A stretch of 8,849 nt of DNA from Promethearchaeota archaeon (GTDB taxonomy: Archaea; Asgardarchaeota; Lokiarchaeia; Sigynarchaeales; SOKP01), in NCBI GenBank assembly GCA_014730295.1, contig WJIN01000386.1, positions 1 through 8,849 of the forward strand, given 5' to 3'. Shown here one piece after another: positions 7,404 through 8,849 of the stretch; position 1 is the first letter of the stretch; the number at the start of each line of letters is the position of its first letter. The position numbers and the translations under genes were made by a program. The notes below the pieces were generated by a model. It saw nothing but the letters and a program-made list of their open reading frames with translations. It ran no database searches and was not told where the DNA came from.

Positions 7404-7534
7404 AATTACAAAATCTTTTATTCATTTACTCAATTGCCCCGTGATCTAATGAAAATTTAGAAATATCAAAAAAAGCTCAAATTAATTTGATTCTAAATCA
7501 TCTTCCGACATTAAAAAAAACTCAGTATATTTTT
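7404..7534 (-). repeat. Imperfect direct repeat copy B (zinc-ribbon 3' end plus flank)
   Basis: This is the right-hand partner of the copy at 11-141, in the same orientation and about 7.4 kb away. It spans the last 17-18 codons and stop of the gene at 7482-7613, plus about 78 bases of downstream flank, including the shared ccccgt block. Roughly three quarters of flank positions match by eye, and the coding part matches better. Confidence 0.7.
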
Positions 7535-7613
7535 TACAATTTGGACAATAATATTTACCTGGTTCATCCTCATCATCCAAACTTATTCCACACATTTTAC
7601 ATATTAGAGTCAT
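7482..7613 (-). CDS. Small zinc-ribbon protein, 43 residues
   Basis: This 43-residue protein has two knuckles, C5-K-M-C8 and C23-P-N-C26, joined by an acidic LDDEDEPGK loop, and an acidic tail ending MSEDDLESN. This is a minimal single zinc ribbon. It is the shorter paralog of the 57-residue protein downstream and lacks that protein's third cysteine cluster. Its 3' end is repeated, decayed, at 11-141. No function can be given beyond metal binding. The ATG at 7613 has a TATA box at 7634-7644, 20 bases upstream, and no Shine-Dalgarno site, so it is probably translated from a leaderless mRNA. It is too short for normal ORF cut-offs, but the cysteine pattern and the paralog support it. Confidence 0.78.
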   Translation of the reverse strand: MTLICKMCGISLDDEDEPGKYYCPNCKKYTEFFLMSEDDLESN

Positions 7614-7633
7614 AATTTATTTTATGATCTTCC

Positions 7634-7644
7634 AAATATATTAA
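7634..7644 (-). promoter_or_regulatory. TATA box of the 43-residue zinc-ribbon gene
   Basis: On the - strand this reads TTAATATATTT, centred about 26 bases before the ATG at 7613. That spacing places the transcription start at or next to the start codon, as in leaderless archaeal genes. Confidence 0.45.
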
Positions 7645-7800
7645 TTTTCTTACAAAGTCTTATTATTTTTAGGTCAAAAAAAAATTGAAAAGAGACTATT
7701 TCAAATTACTAAAAGAGTGTATTTAGAAATCCCAAAATTGATTCTAATTGATTTTAGATTTTAAAACTACTAAATATCAATAGGAATTATACAAATAGAG

Positions 7801-7809
7801 AAAAAAAAA
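7801..7809 (-). terminator. T9 terminator after the selenoprotein 3' UTR
   Basis: Nine consecutive Ts on the - strand follow two bases after the basal stem of the SECIS-like structure. The small hairpin at 7818-7832 and this T-run together look like an archaeal terminator. The transcript would therefore end just after the SECIS. Confidence 0.55.
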
Positions 7810-7811
7810 GG

Positions 7812-7877
7812 ATCCCGAACCTTTACGAGGTTGTCCTTGGGTATCTAACATTTTTATACTCAAATCATTCATGGGAT
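7812..7877 (-). promoter_or_regulatory. Eukaryote-like SECIS element in the peroxiredoxin 3' UTR
   Basis: Read on the - strand, the kink-turn quartet is U7867 G7866 A7865 U7864 opposite G7836 G7835 A7834 C7833, giving the tandem sheared G-A/A-G pairs diagnostic of eukaryotic SECIS cores. Above it, UUGAGUAU (7863-7856) pairs with AUACCCAA (7844-7837), with one A-C mismatch. The 11-base apical loop begins AAAAA, matching the conserved unpaired As. Below, AUCCC (7877-7873, starting on the last base of the TAA stop) pairs with GGGAU (7816-7812). A side hairpin, AACCU/AGGUU (7832-7818), makes the base a three-way junction. The helix is shorter than in typical eukaryotic SECIS. A competing pairing of CCC 7841-7839 with GGG 7816-7814 is possible. 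The location, just 3' of a gene with a TGA at a catalytic site, is what makes the call strong. Confidence 0.75.
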
Positions 7878-8395
7878 TAAAAATTTTCATCAATTGCATT
7901 GATTATTAGGTCAATTGGAGGTCTTTCTGTTTTTTCTTTAGGTATAAATCTCCATACGATTTTACCAGATTTATCAATTAAGAATTTAGTCGGCATTGCT
8001 TGTTTAAATTTTATATCTTTACCCGCTCCTTTATCATAAACACTTATGTTATATTTCTTTGCAATTTTGGCTCCTCTATCAGAAACTTGATTGAATTTAA
8101 GATTATTTTCATCTCTATATTCTTCTAAATGATGATTGCTATCAGTAGACATTGATATTAATTTAATATTTCTTTTATCAAAGGCGGATAAGTGTTTATT
8201 AAGTTGCTGAGAATGTTCCTCACAAGTATGTCACCATGCTCCTCGGAAAAAGTCAATTAAAACACCATTATTTTCCTGAAGTAGCATTTTCAAATTTATA
8301 ATTTCTCCATCTATGTCTTTAGTTTTTATCTGCGGTGCTTTTATTCCCACTTCGAGACCTCTATTTTCGGCATATAGATCTTTATTCTCCGACAT
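7877..8395 (-). CDS. Selenocysteine-containing peroxiredoxin (AhpC/TSA family)
   Basis: Reading TGA at 8233-8231 as selenocysteine gives an uninterrupted 172-residue protein from ATG 8395 to TAA 7877. It is a thioredoxin-fold peroxiredoxin of normal length. VGIKAPQIKTKDIDG (16-30) is the usual N-terminal strand, and GVLIDFFRGAW-U-HTC (44-58) is the active site, with Sec55 in the peroxidatic position and C58 as resolving residue (UxxC). After it come LISMSTDS (79-86), the cis-Pro segment MPTKFLIDKSGKIVWRF (134-150) and KTERPP (155-160). It would reduce peroxides using a thioredoxin-like donor in the cytoplasm; selenium usually speeds this step. Without recoding, only a 91-residue fragment lacking the active site would be called. 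It has its own TATA box (8422-8430), a near-leaderless start and a SECIS 3' UTR. A TGC/TGT-to-TGA sequencing error is the main alternative. Confidence 0.85.
8231..8233 (-). other. In-frame TGA, predicted selenocysteine codon (Sec55)
   Basis: This TGA is the only interruption in 172 codons and falls exactly between RGAW and HTC, where relatives carry Cys in an RGxWCxxC active site. Conserved protein continues on both sides in the same frame, which rules out a frameshift or a decayed gene with scattered damage. Confidence 0.85.
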
Positions 8396-8421
8396 CTTTA
8401 TTTAAAATTTTATATCTGGGA

Positions 8422-8430
8422 CTATATAAA
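8422..8430 (-). promoter_or_regulatory. TATA box of the selenoprotein peroxiredoxin
   Basis: On the - strand this reads TTTATATAG, ending 26 bases before the ATG at 8395. Transcription would start within a few bases of the start codon. It separates this gene from the histidine kinase that ends at 8474. Confidence 0.55.
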
Positions 8431-8473
8431 CAATATTCTAATGAAATATTAAAATAAGTGATAAAGAACTGAT

Positions 8474-8849
8474 TTAGGAGATTGCTTCTGTTATGATTTC
8501 ATTAGGTATTGAAAAGTAAAACGTAGTACCTTTATTCAACTCACTACTAAACCATATATCTCCTCCATGAAGATTAATAAGTCTTTTTGTCAATGGAAGA
8601 CCTAAGCCTGTACCTTCAATCTTCATAATTTTAGGATTACTTGTTCGATTAAATTCTTGAAAAATTGAATCATAATCACTTTTTACGATCCCTATACCTG
8701 TGTCCTTAATTGAAAATAGCCAGAATTTTTTCGAGTTCTCTGTTTTAATACTCACTCCTCCTTGGGGAGTATATTTTATCGCATTTGTCAGTAGATTGGA
8801 AAAAATTTCTTTTATTCGTATTGGATCAACATATATGGTTTTGTTCTCA
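8474..8849 (-). CDS. Histidine kinase, C-terminal ATPase domain (partial at window edge)
   Basis: The frame is open to the window end, so the 5' part is missing; the first full codon is at 8848. The 124 visible residues are a complete HATPase_c domain. The N-box is DPIRIKEIFSNLLTNAIKYT, the G1 box is DTGIGI, the F-box is IFQEF, and the G2 box is EGTGLGLPLTKRLINLHGG, followed by the terminal strands GTTFYFSIP. These are the ATP-binding motifs of two-component sensor kinases of the PhoR/PAS-linked type. The phosphoacceptor His domain and any sensor would lie outside the window. A start at the GTG at 8755 would cut off the N-box and is wrong. No response regulator is visible. It ends 78 bases before the peroxiredoxin start, but that gene has its own TATA box. 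Confidence 0.93.
   Translation of the reverse strand, partial: ENKTIYVDPIRIKEIFSNLLTNAIKYTPQGGVSIKTENSKKFWLFSIKDTGIGIVKSDYDSIFQEFNRTSNPKIMKIEGTGLGLPLTKRLINLHGGDIWFSSELNKGTTFYFSIPNEIITEAIS

Noticed and set aside
7877..8152. A free-standing 91-residue ORF
   Set aside because: It is only the C-terminal half of the peroxiredoxin. The frame continues upstream past a single TGA to an ATG at 8395 with the whole active site.
8231..8233. TGA as a Trp codon, a nonsense mutation or a sequencing error
   Set aside because: Trp would give WW and no catalytic residue, and neighbouring genes stop at TGA. A mutation or read error cannot be fully excluded, but its exact position plus a SECIS-like 3' UTR make Sec much the better reading.
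1..8849. CRISPR array, tRNA, rRNA, insertion sequence or integrase
   Set aside because: I found no regularly spaced repeats, no cloverleaf, no G+C-rich RNA-like island and no transposase or recombinase motif in any frame.

Overview
The window is very A+T-rich archaeal DNA. The promoters that can be seen are archaeal TATA boxes about 25 bases from the start codon, several genes lack a Shine-Dalgarno site, and the intergenic stretches are T-rich. A selenocysteine gene whose 3' UTR folds like a eukaryotic SECIS element points to an Asgard archaeon of the Lokiarchaeota type, since that combination has been reported from Lokiarchaeota. The lineage call is inference.

Layout. Positions 1-141 hold a decayed copy of the 3' end and downstream flank of a zinc-ribbon gene that is intact at 7482-7613. 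Positions 494-5101 (+) hold a surface-glycan block: two GT4 glycosyltransferases, a class I SAM methyltransferase and a third GT4 glycosyltransferase. The third enzyme has its own TATA box and a leader hairpin that buries its ribosome-binding site. A Wzx/MOP-type lipid-linked oligosaccharide flippase (5290-6822, -) converges on this block. Together these genes would build, methylate and export a lipid-linked glycan for the cell surface. The window shows no initiating phosphoglycosyltransferase, polymerase or oligosaccharyltransferase.

The right end is all on the - strand: two small paralogous zinc-ribbon proteins (7076-7249, 7482-7613), a peroxiredoxin (7877-8395), and the ATPase end of a histidine kinase that runs off the window (8474-8849).

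The most important reading is the peroxiredoxin. A naive translation gives only a 91-residue ORF starting at 8152. The real frame runs 172 codons from an ATG at 8395 and is interrupted once, by TGA at codon 55, exactly where the family carries its catalytic cysteine (RGAW-U-HTC). Directly behind the TAA stop, the 3' UTR folds into a kink-turn-like element. It has an AUGAU / GGAC non-Watson-Crick quartet, a short helix, and an A-rich apical loop, closed by a basal stem next to a T9 terminator. I read this as a selenoprotein with its SECIS. Two neighbouring genes end in TGA, so TGA is also a normal stop here.

The imperfect direct repeat (11-141 and 7404-7534) brackets the glycan cassette and suggests that the block was inserted at, or duplicated around, a zinc-ribbon gene.
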